Source: Parabacteroides gordonii MS-1 = DSM 23371 (GTDB lineage Bacteria > Bacteroidota > Bacteroidia > Bacteroidales > Tannerellaceae). From it: a stretch of 64,000 bases of DNA. The position numbers and the translations under genes were made by a program. Where the stretch lies: NCBI RefSeq assembly GCF_000969825.1, contig NZ_KQ033919.1:3236749-3300748 (forward strand), in the 5' to 3' direction. The notes below the pieces were generated by a model. It ran no database searches and was not told where the DNA came from. It saw nothing but the letters and a program-made list of their open reading frames with translations. Each line of letters opens with the position of its first letter. Position 1 is the first letter of the stretch. Shown here piece by piece: positions 35,559-44,333 of this stretch.

Positions 35559-36809
35559 TTATTTAAGTATCAGCTCTTCCGCATCTCCAAAAGTACTATA
35601 TCCGGTGACAATAACCTTATCGCCCGGCTGTAAACCGCCTGTAATTTCATATTGCTGCGGATTCTGGCGGCCGATGCTGATGTTTACTTTCCGGGCTTTC
35701 GTTCCGGCTTCGTTCAGTTTATATATCCATTGTCCTCCGGTAGTCTGGAAGAAATCGCCGCGTGGGATGACCAGGGCTTCTTCCGGCTGTCCGAGTTCGA
35801 CCTGCACGCGGAAACTCTTTCCGATACGTACATTCTCGGGAGACTCGTCGGTGAAAACGAGGTCGACATCGAAGTTGCGGTCTTTTACTTCCGGAACGAC
35901 TTTGGTGATCCGCAGGGGATATTTCTTTCCCTGCCAGCTGATGGTGGCGGGAAGCCCTGTGGTGATCCGGTCGATATAATATTCGCTTAGCGAGGTATGT
36001 ATTTTGAATTGATCCAGCACTTTGATCTCGGCGATCGCTTCGGTGCTCTGTACCTGCTGCCCGGGGGTAACCTTCACAAAACTGAGCTGGCCGGCCAGTG
36101 GGGCGCGTACGATCAGGTTATCCATACGCTCCTGTGCACGGGCATACTTTTTCCGTTCGCGTTCCAAGTCGTTCTTCATCAGTTCGCTGCGGAGGATCGT
36201 AGCGGCACTGTCGTGGCGCAGGCCTTCCAGTTGCAGGGCCGTGCTCTGGGTTTTATAGACAAACTCGTCGCGCTGCACTTCCAGTTGGGCTTTGCTTTTC
36301 ACACCCATACGGAATTCTTCTTCGTCGAGGGCAAAGCTCTTTTTCAGGCGGTTCAGTTCATATGTCGTCTGTAACGTCTGTTTCTGAAGGTCGAGGCTCT
36401 TCTGTTCCATCTCAATCTCTTTTTCCTGATAAGAGATCAGTTGCTTCTCCCATTCGTCGCGCTGGTCGTCGATGGTACGTATCAGATCCGGGTTCGACAG
36501 GGTCAGGATCGTATCGCCTTTTTGCATCATAGTGCCTTCTTCGGCTACGATACGGTCGACGCTACCTGCTTCACGGGTATTGATCTTGATGGTCAGGATC
36601 GGTTGAACTACACCTTCCACATCTACGTATTCCAGAAACTTATCGGCTGTCGCTTCGCCGATGATCAGGTTTTCGGCTTCGGTGCGTAATTTTCGGCCGC
36701 CGGAAGCAACGATCGAGACGTAGACTAAAAGGATGATAAAGGCTACCCCTCCGGCGATGTGCCAGCGGTAACGGTAATATACGGGTTTCTTTTCAATAGG
36801 TTTATCCAT
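35559..36809 (-). CDS. HlyD/MacA-family periplasmic adaptor protein
   Basis: A 416-aa membrane-fusion protein linking inner-membrane permeases to the TolC-like channel. It has one N-terminal helix at about residues 13-32 (WHIAGGVAFIILLVYVSIVA), a lipoyl/barrel-sandwich half-motif (TREAGSVDRIVAEEGTMMQK), a long coiled coil at about 105-220, the second lipoyl half (VRAPLAGQLSFVKVTPGQQV) and a C-terminal beta-barrel plus membrane-proximal domain ending VIVTGYSTFGDAEELILK. Length and order are typical. It starts 4 nt after the channel gene stop. Confidence 0.95.
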   Translation of the reverse strand: MDKPIEKKPVYYRYRWHIAGGVAFIILLVYVSIVASGGRKLRTEAENLIIGEATADKFLEYVDVEGVVQPILTIKINTREAGSVDRIVAEEGTMMQKGDTILTLSNPDLIRTIDDQRDEWEKQLISYQEKEIEMEQKSLDLQKQTLQTTYELNRLKKSFALDEEEFRMGVKSKAQLEVQRDEFVYKTQSTALQLEGLRHDSAATILRSELMKNDLERERKKYARAQERMDNLIVRAPLAGQLSFVKVTPGQQVQSTEAIAEIKVLDQFKIHTSLSEYYIDRITTGLPATISWQGKKYPLRITKVVPEVKDRNFDVDLVFTDESPENVRIGKSFRVQVELGQPEEALVIPRGDFFQTTGGQWIYKLNEAGTKARKVNISIGRQNPQQYEITGGLQPGDKVIVTGYSTFGDAEELILK

Positions 36810-36813
36810 TATC

Positions 36814-38292
36814 TTATTTCATTAATTGTTCGTAATTGAATGTCAGTTCACGGCCTTGCTCGAAATCGTAACCGGTCATGCTGCGGAGTCCGTAATACAG
36901 GTTCCAGTAATTATATAAGGCATTGATATAATCCCTGCGTGCCCGGTCTTTCTCGGTGATGGAGGCGTTGAGGTCGAGGATGGTGGACTTACCCAGGAGG
37001 TATAGCTTCTGTGCAACATCGTTCCTGCGCTGGGCTGTCTGGTCGGTCTTTTGTGCAATGGCTACTTTATCGGCTTGCAGGTTGAACTGTTTGACCATCT
37101 TGATCACATTTAACTCGAAGTCGTTGCGTGCCTGTTCCACGTCGGTATATACTTTGTCGCGGTTGCTGAGAGCCACTTTGACTTGCCCTTTTCCGACTCC
37201 CCAGTCAAGGATAGGGATGCGGATGCCGATACTGACTAATTGCTGATCCAGAGGGCTACGGTAGGCCTCCTTCAGTTTCTCGTTCGTTTGGGTTAACCCG
37301 AATTGCATATACAGGTCGGCTTTAAATCCGCGTGACGCTTTGGCTACGGCCACTTTGTATTCGCTTTCGAGACGTTGACGCTGAAGTGATTCCGGCTCGG
37401 GATTGTTTTCGTAAGCCAGTTGGAGGGCTTGGTCTACCTTTACTTCAAAATGAGGTATATTCTCGCCGATGATCACCTGTAGCTCGGATGAATTGTTGAT
37501 ACCCAGATAGCTTCGTAATGCCTGGATGCAGTTGTCCATTTCGATACGGGCATTCATCTTGTTGGTCTGTTCCGTCAGCAGGTTCAACTCCAGTTGCAGC
37601 ATTTCGTTTTCGGTGATGGTACCTATATTGTAGCGGCCTTGCGCGTATTGATAGAGTGTATCGGCATTGGAATAATTATATTGTGCGATCTCCCAGTTTG
37701 TCTGTGCCGTGGCTAGCTGGAAGAACTGGTAAGTAGCTTGTGCGGCAACCAGTTCAAGCGTTTCCGTCAGGTTCTTTTTCGACTCGGTGTAACGGATCGG
37801 TTCGATTTTACGATCCCATTTGAATTGGTTGTATCCGAACAGGTTCTGTTCGTAACCGATCACGACGGGGGTGCTGTTATAGGAGCTTGTCTTCTCTGAA
37901 AAAAGATCCAGTCGCTGCAAGGCCGTTTTTACGAAAAGGGTACCACCCGTTAAAGAGACGTTCTGGTCGATCGTAAATCCTGCATCCACCATCAACTGAT
38001 TACGGTGTACGAAACTTTCTCCTCCGTCCGGCAGGGTGACCGAACTGATCGACCGGTTCAGCGAAGGAGTGGAGGTGAATGTCAGACTGGGTAACTGTTG
38101 TGCCCGGAAAGTACGCCAGTTCCAGTAAGCCGCCCTGAATGAATGGCGGGCAGCGATTGCCTGGGGCGATTGCTCCTGAGCCATGTGAATGGTTTCGGAC
38201 AACGTGAGACGTAATGTATCCTGCGGATAAGCCGAACCGATGGTCAGCAGGGCAAGGATAACGGATATTATGTATGTTCTTGTATGTGTCAT
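36814..38292 (-). CDS. TolC-family outer-membrane efflux channel
   Basis: The outer-membrane component of the tripartite exporter, 492 aa. The signal peptide is MTHTRTYIISVILALLTIGS with likely cleavage near AYPQ. Two tandem OEP repeats follow, with long helical stretches (for example QLELNLLTEQTNKMNARIEM and VKQFNLQADKVAIAQKTDQ). It is the first gene of the four-gene operon running to 30746, behind a sigma-54 promoter and paired UAS. Confidence 0.95.
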   Translation of the reverse strand: MTHTRTYIISVILALLTIGSAYPQDTLRLTLSETIHMAQEQSPQAIAARHSFRAAYWNWRTFRAQQLPSLTFTSTPSLNRSISSVTLPDGGESFVHRNQLMVDAGFTIDQNVSLTGGTLFVKTALQRLDLFSEKTSSYNSTPVVIGYEQNLFGYNQFKWDRKIEPIRYTESKKNLTETLELVAAQATYQFFQLATAQTNWEIAQYNYSNADTLYQYAQGRYNIGTITENEMLQLELNLLTEQTNKMNARIEMDNCIQALRSYLGINNSSELQVIIGENIPHFEVKVDQALQLAYENNPEPESLQRQRLESEYKVAVAKASRGFKADLYMQFGLTQTNEKLKEAYRSPLDQQLVSIGIRIPILDWGVGKGQVKVALSNRDKVYTDVEQARNDFELNVIKMVKQFNLQADKVAIAQKTDQTAQRRNDVAQKLYLLGKSTILDLNASITEKDRARRDYINALYNYWNLYYGLRSMTGYDFEQGRELTFNYEQLMK

Positions 38293-38304
38293 GCTTTCTT
38301 AAAA

Positions 38305-38319
38305 ACAAATAACATGCCA
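38305..38319 (-). promoter_or_regulatory. sigma-54 promoter of the TolC-HlyD-permease operon
   Basis: The minus strand reads TGGCATGTTATTTGT, with GG at -24 and GT instead of GC at -12. It begins 12 nt upstream of the TolC start codon. That is tight, so the leader would be very short. The UAS pair at 38375-38409 starts 55 nt upstream, as at the other two promoters. Confidence 0.75.
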
Positions 38320-38374
38320 CATTTTTAAACATCTGATAGCTAGTGGTTAAGGACGCGTACGGTAGAATAGCCCA

Positions 38375-38409
38375 GTGCGTCAGCGCACAAAGAATGTGCG
38401 TAGACGCAC
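38375..38409 (-). promoter_or_regulatory. Paired activator (UAS) sites of the TolC operon
   Basis: GTGCGTCAGCGCAC (38375-38388) and GTGCGTAGACGCAC (38396-38409) are both perfect 5-bp-arm palindromes, 21 bp apart, and are the most symmetrical copies in the window. They end 12 nt before the stop codon of the metallopeptidase gene at 38421. They could be mistaken for terminator hairpins, but no T run follows and the spacing matches the other three pairs. Confidence 0.78.
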
Positions 38410-38420
38410 AGCTGATGCGG

Positions 38421-39275
38421 TCAGGGTTTCTCCTGCCAGTTATATAAGTTTACTTTCTTATGACGGCTAACCTGCTCCTTTACTTCCGGAAAGAAGCGTG
38501 CCAGGATATTGTATAATCCCGGATCATACCGTTTAAGTTCTTCGCGGGTGTTGATCTTATTATGCTTTCCGTCTCCCTCGTCGTTATCGACTTCAGCATT
38601 TACATTAAACCAGTTCTGCACACCTTCCGCCCAGTATTCTTCTATATTTGTCGAAGCATACACATTTTTCCAACGTCCTTTGGCTACAGCCTCGTCGAGG
38701 GCAGCCTGTAATTCTTTATTGAAGGTAGGATAGACAGGGCTTATGCCTACGTTATGGATTGTGTGTGCAAATTCATGGATCAGAATATCCTCGGCATGAT
38801 ATTTATCGATCTGATAGGCGAGAATATTCTCTTCTGCAGAGGTGGAGAAAGGCATTTCGATCGTACCGCCCAATCCCCTGGCTCTTACATCCCAGTTGAG
38901 AGTCGTATCATTCACCAGAAAGGCATGTTCGGGAATATCGGTAGTCCCTTCGTAGCGTGCCATGATACCAATACGGGTATTCCGGTTGGTTAGCGACTCG
39001 AGCACTTCCTTAGGCAATACATCGGTTAACGCTTTGATACTCACATAGGCGGCATAGAAGCAGGAATCCGGTACGCGCCACGAACTGACGACATGGATGC
39101 CGTTTACATTCATGTATTTCTTGTAGAAGGGGTCGAGCTTCAATGCGGTGGGTGGTGCCGTGATCGAAGGTGTCTCTTTGTCTGAGCCTGTTCCGGTGGC
39201 CTGTTCCGGTTGCAGGAAGCCGAACACTGTAATGAGTGTCAGCAGGCAGGGAATGATAAAATGATTTCTTTTCAT
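38421..39275 (-). CDS. Secreted HExxH zinc metallopeptidase
   Basis: A 284-aa exported protein (hydrophobic N-terminus after MKRNHF). The zinc site is HEFAH near residue 166 (ILIHEFAHTIHN). A downstream glutamate in EEYWAEGVQNWF about 48 residues later gives a gluzincin-type HExxH...E arrangement. I do not recognise a named family with certainty. It sits between the TolC operon and the divergent NtrC-type regulator. A UAS pair (39383-39417) lies about 110 nt upstream of its start, but I find no convincing sigma-54 promoter for it. Confidence 0.82.
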   Translation of the reverse strand: MKRNHFIIPCLLTLITVFGFLQPEQATGTGSDKETPSITAPPTALKLDPFYKKYMNVNGIHVVSSWRVPDSCFYAAYVSIKALTDVLPKEVLESLTNRNTRIGIMARYEGTTDIPEHAFLVNDTTLNWDVRARGLGGTIEMPFSTSAEENILAYQIDKYHAEDILIHEFAHTIHNVGISPVYPTFNKELQAALDEAVAKGRWKNVYASTNIEEYWAEGVQNWFNVNAEVDNDEGDGKHNKINTREELKRYDPGLYNILARFFPEVKEQVSRHKKVNLYNWQEKP

Positions 39276-39382
39276 AATGAGAGTTTAAGTGATTAATTGT
39301 TAGTTGTACAAATATAATGATAAATCCGGTTTGTGATTATTTTATAACCGATTTATTCTGATTAATTTATACTCTGAAGCGT

Positions 39383-39417
39383 GTGCAATATCGCACGAAA
39401 AACGTTCGCATCCGCAC
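39383..39417. promoter_or_regulatory. Paired activator-type sites between metallopeptidase and regulator genes
   Basis: GTGCAATATCGCAC (39383-39396) and GTTCGCATCCGCAC (39404-39417) repeat the 21-bp offset and the GTGC-proximal, GTTC-distal order of the ATPase and permease 3 pairs. By that order the target would be to the left (the metallopeptidase). At the expected 55-nt distance there is a CCGGA but no -12 GC/GT, and no TGGCA to the right either. Autoregulation of the regulator by binding near its promoter is an alternative. Confidence 0.7.
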
Positions 39418-39480
39418 ATCCTTCTTGTCGTATTAATGCTTATCTTTAACCCCGATATAAAACACTTTGCTGGATGGCGA

Positions 39481-40863
39481 ATGAATAAAGAACGAAATAT
39501 GAAACAGGGAAAAATACTGATCATCGATGACAATGAGGATGTCCTCTTTGCCCTGAACTTACTGTTGGAGCCGTATGTAGAACAGATCCGTGTAACCACA
39601 CAACCCGAACGGATCGAGCATTTTATGGAAAGCTACTCACCGGATGTGATCTTGCTCGATATGAACTTTCGCCGGGATGCTATCAGCGGGCAGGAAGGTT
39701 TTTTCTGGCTTGAAAAGATAAAAAAGGCAGACCCTGATGCCGTTGTCCTTTTCATCACTGCGTATGCCGATACCGAAAAGGCAGTCCGTGCCATTAAAGC
39801 CGGTGCTACCGATTTTATTCCAAAGCCCTGGGAGAAGGAGAAGTTGCTGGCCACTTTGTCTGCCGCACTGAAACTTCGGGAAAGCCGTACGGAAGTCCGT
39901 ACCCTGAAACGGCAGGTCGCTGCTTTGGAAACGGCAGAAGAAGGCGGTTTTGAAATTATAGGTGAAAGTAATGCTATGCAGGAAATCTTCTCTACTGTAG
40001 AAAAGCTGCGCCATACGGATGCCAATATCCTGATTTTGGGAGAGAACGGAACGGGAAAGGATCTGGTTGCCCGTGCTCTATACCATCATTCGCCACGTGC
40101 CGGACAGGTTTTTGTGGGGATCGATCTGGGAAGTATTCCCGAACAGCTCTTCGAAAGCGAGCTTTTCGGTTATGAGAAAGGAGCTTTCACGGATGCACGC
40201 CGGGATAAGCCCGGACGGATGGAAGTGGCAACGGGCGGAACCCTCTTTCTGGATGAGATCGGAAACCTGAGTATGCCTATGCAGGCCAAATTGCTTACCG
40301 CGATAGAAAAACAACAGATTACCCGTCTGGGAGCTACCCGTCCCGTCTCTATCGATGTGCGCCTGATATGTGCAACTAATATGAATATACGGAGTATGGT
40401 AGAGGAAGGGACTTTCCGTCAGGACTTGCTTTACCGTATCAATACGATCGAACTGCATATCCCGCCTCTGCGTGAAAGGGGGAACGATATCCAGTTGCTG
40501 GCCGATTATTTTCTGACCCGTTATGCCCGTAAGTATAAGAAGGAGATCAAAGGCCTGAGCCGTGACGCCCGTACTAAATTGCAGAATTATGACTGGCCCG
40601 GTAATGTGCGCGAGTTGCAGCATGCCATAGAACGTGCCGTCATCCTGTCTGACGGGCAAATGCTGAAACCGGAGAATTTCATGCTTCAACCGTCTGCCGC
40701 CAGGAAGAAGATCGAGACGGAAGAACTCAACCTGAGTATCCTGGAGAAAGAAGCCATTGAACGAGCTTTGCGCCGTGCCGACGGGAATGTGACCCGTGCC
40801 GCTGAACTATTGGGGATTACCCGTTTTGCCTTGTACCGGAAACTCGATAAGCTGGGCCTATGA
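39481..40863 (+). CDS. NtrC-family sigma-54-dependent response regulator
   Basis: A DNA-binding activator of sigma-54 promoters. Domains in order: receiver (acidic pocket IIDDNED, phospho-acceptor Asp near residue 60 in VILLDMNF, Lys in FIPKPWEKEK), AAA+ ATPase (Walker A GENGTGKD, Walker B TLFLDEIGNL, R-finger region) and Fis-type helix-turn-helix at the C-terminus (GNVTRAAELLGITRFALYRK). The sigma-54-contact loop is GAFTDA rather than GAFTGA. The frame extends upstream to an ATG at 39436; starts at 39481 or 39499 give a normal receiver N-terminus, so I chose 39481. The kinase gene overlaps its stop by 4 nt. It is the natural candidate to bind the paired GTGC/GCAC sites. Confidence 0.92.
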   Translation: MNKERNMKQGKILIIDDNEDVLFALNLLLEPYVEQIRVTTQPERIEHFMESYSPDVILLDMNFRRDAISGQEGFFWLEKIKKADPDAVVLFITAYADTEKAVRAIKAGATDFIPKPWEKEKLLATLSAALKLRESRTEVRTLKRQVAALETAEEGGFEIIGESNAMQEIFSTVEKLRHTDANILILGENGTGKDLVARALYHHSPRAGQVFVGIDLGSIPEQLFESELFGYEKGAFTDARRDKPGRMEVATGGTLFLDEIGNLSMPMQAKLLTAIEKQQITRLGATRPVSIDVRLICATNMNIRSMVEEGTFRQDLLYRINTIELHIPPLRERGNDIQLLADYFLTRYARKYKKEIKGLSRDARTKLQNYDWPGNVRELQHAIERAVILSDGQMLKPENFMLQPSAARKKIETEELNLSILEKEAIERALRRADGNVTRAAELLGITRFALYRKLDKLGL

Positions 40864-41861
40864 AACGGTATGTGATCCTGATAAAGATTATTCTGATCGT
40901 GCTGTTGTCACTGGCAATAGCTTTCCTGCTGCTGAAAGGCCTGTATTTCACAACGGTTATGGTGGCGGCGATCCTGATCGTACTGGCTTGTTCTTTGTAT
41001 TGGGATCAGCAGAAAACAATCCGCCGGATGGAGCATCTGATCGCTAATATCCATTATGGCGACCTGAATTTGTCTTTTCCGGTACCTTCATCGGGTGGAG
41101 CGGAGGCACAGCTCACCCGTTCTATGAATGAGGCTTTAAACGCTTTCCGCTCACGGCTTTATAATTCTGTTGTGGCCGAAGCGGAAACGGAAGCCTGGCA
41201 GAAACTGATCCGGGTACTAACCCATGAGATAATGAATTCTATCGCTCCGATCATTTCTTTGTCGGAGACGGTTACGGAACGGGCCGAATCGAACGGAATG
41301 AACGAGCGCGATTATGGAATCATGCTGCAAGCCATACAAACGATCCACCGTCGTAGCAAGGGCTTGCTCGACTTTGTTGAGAACTACCGGAAACTAACCC
41401 GTATCCCGGCGCCGACCATGCAAATATTCCCTGTGTCGGCCTTGTTTGACGACCTGCAAAAGCTGGTACCGGTGAATGGCATCCATTTCATTTATTCTAT
41501 TAAACCGTCCGAATTGAGATTATATGCAGACCGGGGTATGATAGAGCAGGTACTTATCAACCTGTTGAAGAATGCGGTAGAAGCCTGTGGCGACAGCCCT
41601 TCTCCCGAAGTACGTGTAGAGGCTTTCAGAAAGGACGGAATACCGGTTATAACCATATCGGACAACGGTAGCGGGATCGTGCCGGAAGCGTTGGATAAAG
41701 TGTTTGTCCCGTTCTTCACCACCAAGCCGGGAGGGTCGGGGATCGGGCTCAGTGTATGCCGCCAGATTATGAATCGTCACGGTGGTAATATCACGGTTAC
41801 TTCCGAAATGGAAAAAGGTACCGTATTCACGATGCTGTTTCCCGGAACACGTGCTTTGTAA
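40860..41861 (+). CDS. Membrane histidine kinase paired with the NtrC-type regulator
   Basis: A 333-aa sensor kinase with two N-terminal helices (about residues 5-26 and 31-47) separated by almost no periplasmic loop, so it probably senses within the membrane or through a partner. It has a phospho-acceptor His122 in LTHEIMNS, an N-box NLLKNAVEA and G-boxes DNGSGI and GGSGIGLSVCRQ. Its ATG overlaps the regulator stop (ATGA). The cognate regulator call rests on this coupling. Confidence 0.93.
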   Translation: MKRYVILIKIILIVLLSLAIAFLLLKGLYFTTVMVAAILIVLACSLYWDQQKTIRRMEHLIANIHYGDLNLSFPVPSSGGAEAQLTRSMNEALNAFRSRLYNSVVAEAETEAWQKLIRVLTHEIMNSIAPIISLSETVTERAESNGMNERDYGIMLQAIQTIHRRSKGLLDFVENYRKLTRIPAPTMQIFPVSALFDDLQKLVPVNGIHFIYSIKPSELRLYADRGMIEQVLINLLKNAVEACGDSPSPEVRVEAFRKDGIPVITISDNGSGIVPEALDKVFVPFFTTKPGGSGIGLSVCRQIMNRHGGNITVTSEMEKGTVFTMLFPGTRAL

Positions 41862-41868
41862 ACTGCTG

Positions 41869-44223
41869 TTACAAAAGATCTACAATCTTCTTTTTCAGAT
41901 TGTTCGGTTTGATAGGCTTCGCTACATATCCGTTGAATCCGCTTTGGCTGACCCGCTGTTCATCTTCGGCAAAAGCGAAAGCGGTAACGGCTATGATCGG
42001 GATTATCGTATTGTCCTTACGTATTTCCTCTGTTGCCTGATAGCCGTCCATGATTGGCATCTTCAAGTCCATCAGGATCATATCCGGATGATATTTTCGA
42101 TATAAATCAATAGCTTCCTGCCCATTCCAGGCATGTAGCAGGTTGTAATCTTTCAGGATCGCTTTGATTAAAGTATAGTTGCTTTCATTGTCTTCGGCGA
42201 TCAGCAAAGTAGCGGTTTTATTATCGGTCGGGCTTTCTGTGCTTACCTCTGTTTTATTCGTTTCGGCAACAGATATATGAGACTCTTCAATAACGGTGTC
42301 AGGCAGTGTGAACCAGAAAGTAGATCCTTGTCCCAGTTCGGAATCCACTCCGATCTCCCCGCCTAATTTATGTACGATCATCTGGCAGATAGACAAGCCT
42401 AAGCCGGTTCCCTGTGCAAAGCTATCCAGTTTGACGAAGCGTTGGAATACACTGTCTTTTACGTCTTTATCTATGCCGCATCCGGTGTCTGATACGTAAA
42501 AATATAGATTGTTCTCTTTGTGTTTGTAACCGAAGTATATGCTGCCTTCTTTCGTAAACTTAATTGCGTTATTAATAAAGTTGGTTACTACCTGCGACAG
42601 GCGGTTCTTATCCGTCCTGATAATACAGTGAGGAAGTTTTTCAACGAATGAAACCTGTACGCCGTCAGCCGCTTTCAGCCGTGAGGTTTGTTCGATGTCG
42701 CATAACAACTGGTTGATATCGATATCGGAATAGACAAACTCAAGCGTATTGGCCTCGATCTTCGACAAGTCCAGAATATCGTTGATCAGCTGTAACAGTA
42801 ACTCATTGTTATTGTTGATGATATTGATGTATTCGTCACGTTCTTCATAATTCTCTGCCATTGCCAGTAATCCGGAGAAACCGACGATCGCATTGAGCGG
42901 GGTACGGATTTCATGGCTCATATTAGCCAGGAAGGCCGATTTCAGGTGATCGGACTCTTCCGCTTTCTCTTTAGCCACGCGCAGCTCGCTCTCAACGATT
43001 TTTTGCTGTTCCAATGAGTTCATTAGCATGTCTTTCAGCCTGTTGGTTCTAAACAGGAACAACAGGATCATTAAAAGGAAGATCAGCAAGATACAGGCTA
43101 CGATCAGCAGAATCTCGAATCTGTATTTTATAAACAGATTGCCTTCGGTATTAATCAGGATGGAATTGGTCGGCAAAATGTTCTTATCGATGTTAAATTC
43201 TTTCAGTTTTTGGGCATCGAAAGTATAGACATTCGGAATATTGATTGCATGCAAATCCTTTTGTTGTATCTTACCGGCCTGTATATCGATAGCCTGTTTA
43301 GCCAGGTCTTTTCCGATCGGCCTGTATTCAGGGATATAACCGCCGATAGCCCAGTGGCTCAGTCCGGTGGATGTTAAGGTAAAAGCCGGTAGAGTGGGGT
43401 TACTCGACATCATGGTATAGGTGGCATTGCCTACATAATAACCGTCATTCACGTCGACACGCCAGGTACCCAGTAGGATAGCTGTTTCTTTAGGCAGCTT
43501 CTTAATTTGTTCGATGATGGTGTAGATATTATTTTTCCGGCCATCCAGCAAGATCAAATTCAGGTCGGGGAATGTTTTCATCTCTTTCTTCACCAAAGCC
43601 TGTAAAGCGATGCCTCCGTAGCTGTTGTCTGTCACCAGGGCTATGTTTTTGGTGGTGGGATAAAGGCCTTTAATCAGTTGGATATTCTTGTTAACATCAT
43701 AGGTATATAAGAATCCCGACAGGAAATGCCCCTGGCTGATATACCTTTCTATATCGATGCTTTCAGGATCCCATTCGGAGAGCACTTCACTTGAATCAGG
43801 CAGGATAACCGCATTGCTGCTCACCATTCCGCATAAGATGGGTATTCCTTTTAAAACCGGCTCATCCTGCGATAAATAAGAAGACCAGGCTTCTTGTCCG
43901 AGAATGATGGCAACCTCCGGGGTATTTTCATTCTTGTATTTATTGAGCAAAGCATTCATTTTGCTTTTCCACAGGGGGGCTTCCGGCAAGCTCTTACAGT
44001 TCATGTTCTCGATAATAACGGGAGCAGTTCCGCCCAACCGTTTATATTCTTCCATGAATTCGGAGATATTCTGGGTTGTATTTCGGGTATCCGGATTATA
44101 CGAACTGATAATGAGGATCGGATGAACCTCTTCGGCTTGTGTCGGGGTAGCACATACAAGACACACAAGTGTGAGCAGGATTTGTATGTGGCATATAATA
44201 TTATTTAGAACTGCTTTGTGCAT
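41869..44223 (-). CDS. Hybrid histidine kinase with ABC-substrate-binding-type sensor domain
   Basis: 784 aa. A signal/anchor is followed by a periplasmic domain of about 300 residues resembling the ABC sugar/ABC_sub_bind fold (start [14 protein letters not shown]; later [15 protein letters not shown]). Next are a membrane helix near 375-395 ([19 protein letters not shown]), a coiled coil, HisKA ([16 protein letters not shown]), HATPase ([28 protein letters not shown]) and a C-terminal receiver ([23 protein letters not shown]). There is no DNA-binding output domain, so the signal must leave through the receiver or phosphotransfer. It is convergent with the sensor kinase, 7 nt apart. Confidence 0.94.
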   Translation of the reverse strand: MHKAVLNNIICHIQILLTLVCLVCATPTQAEEVHPILIISSYNPDTRNTTQNISEFMEEYKRLGGTAPVIIENMNCKSLPEAPLWKSKMNALLNKYKNENTPEVAIILGQEAWSSYLSQDEPVLKGIPILCGMVSSNAVILPDSSEVLSEWDPESIDIERYISQGHFLSGFLYTYDVNKNIQLIKGLYPTTKNIALVTDNSYGGIALQALVKKEMKTFPDLNLILLDGRKNNIYTIIEQIKKLPKETAILLGTWRVDVNDGYYVGNATYTMMSSNPTLPAFTLTSTGLSHWAIGGYIPEYRPIGKDLAKQAIDIQAGKIQQKDLHAINIPNVYTFDAQKLKEFNIDKNILPTNSILINTEGNLFIKYRFEILLIVACILLIFLLMILLFLFRTNRLKDMLMNSLEQQKIVESELRVAKEKAEESDHLKSAFLANMSHEIRTPLNAIVGFSGLLAMAENYEERDEYINIINNNNELLLQLINDILDLSKIEANTLEFVYSDIDINQLLCDIEQTSRLKAADGVQVSFVEKLPHCIIRTDKNRLSQVVTNFINNAIKFTKEGSIYFGYKHKENNLYFYVSDTGCGIDKDVKDSVFQRFVKLDSFAQGTGLGLSICQMIVHKLGGEIGVDSELGQGSTFWFTLPDTVIEESHISVAETNKTEVSTESPTDNKTATLLIAEDNESNYTLIKAILKDYNLLHAWNGQEAIDLYRKYHPDMILMDLKMPIMDGYQATEEIRKDNTIIPIIAVTAFAFAEDEQRVSQSGFNGYVAKPIKPNNLKKKIVDLL

Positions 44224-44333
44224 TGATTTTCCCCAGGCAAATTATTATTTGTTTTTCCCGGCTACAAAAATAGGAATAATTTACTATCTATTGCAGAACT
44301 ATGGTTAATAAAAACATAAGAAAATCAAGGCTA

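Noticed and set aside
38375-38409. Tandem terminator hairpins
   Set aside because: Both are short GTGCG/CGCAC palindromes without a following T run, and their 21-bp spacing matches the activator-site pairs at three other loci.
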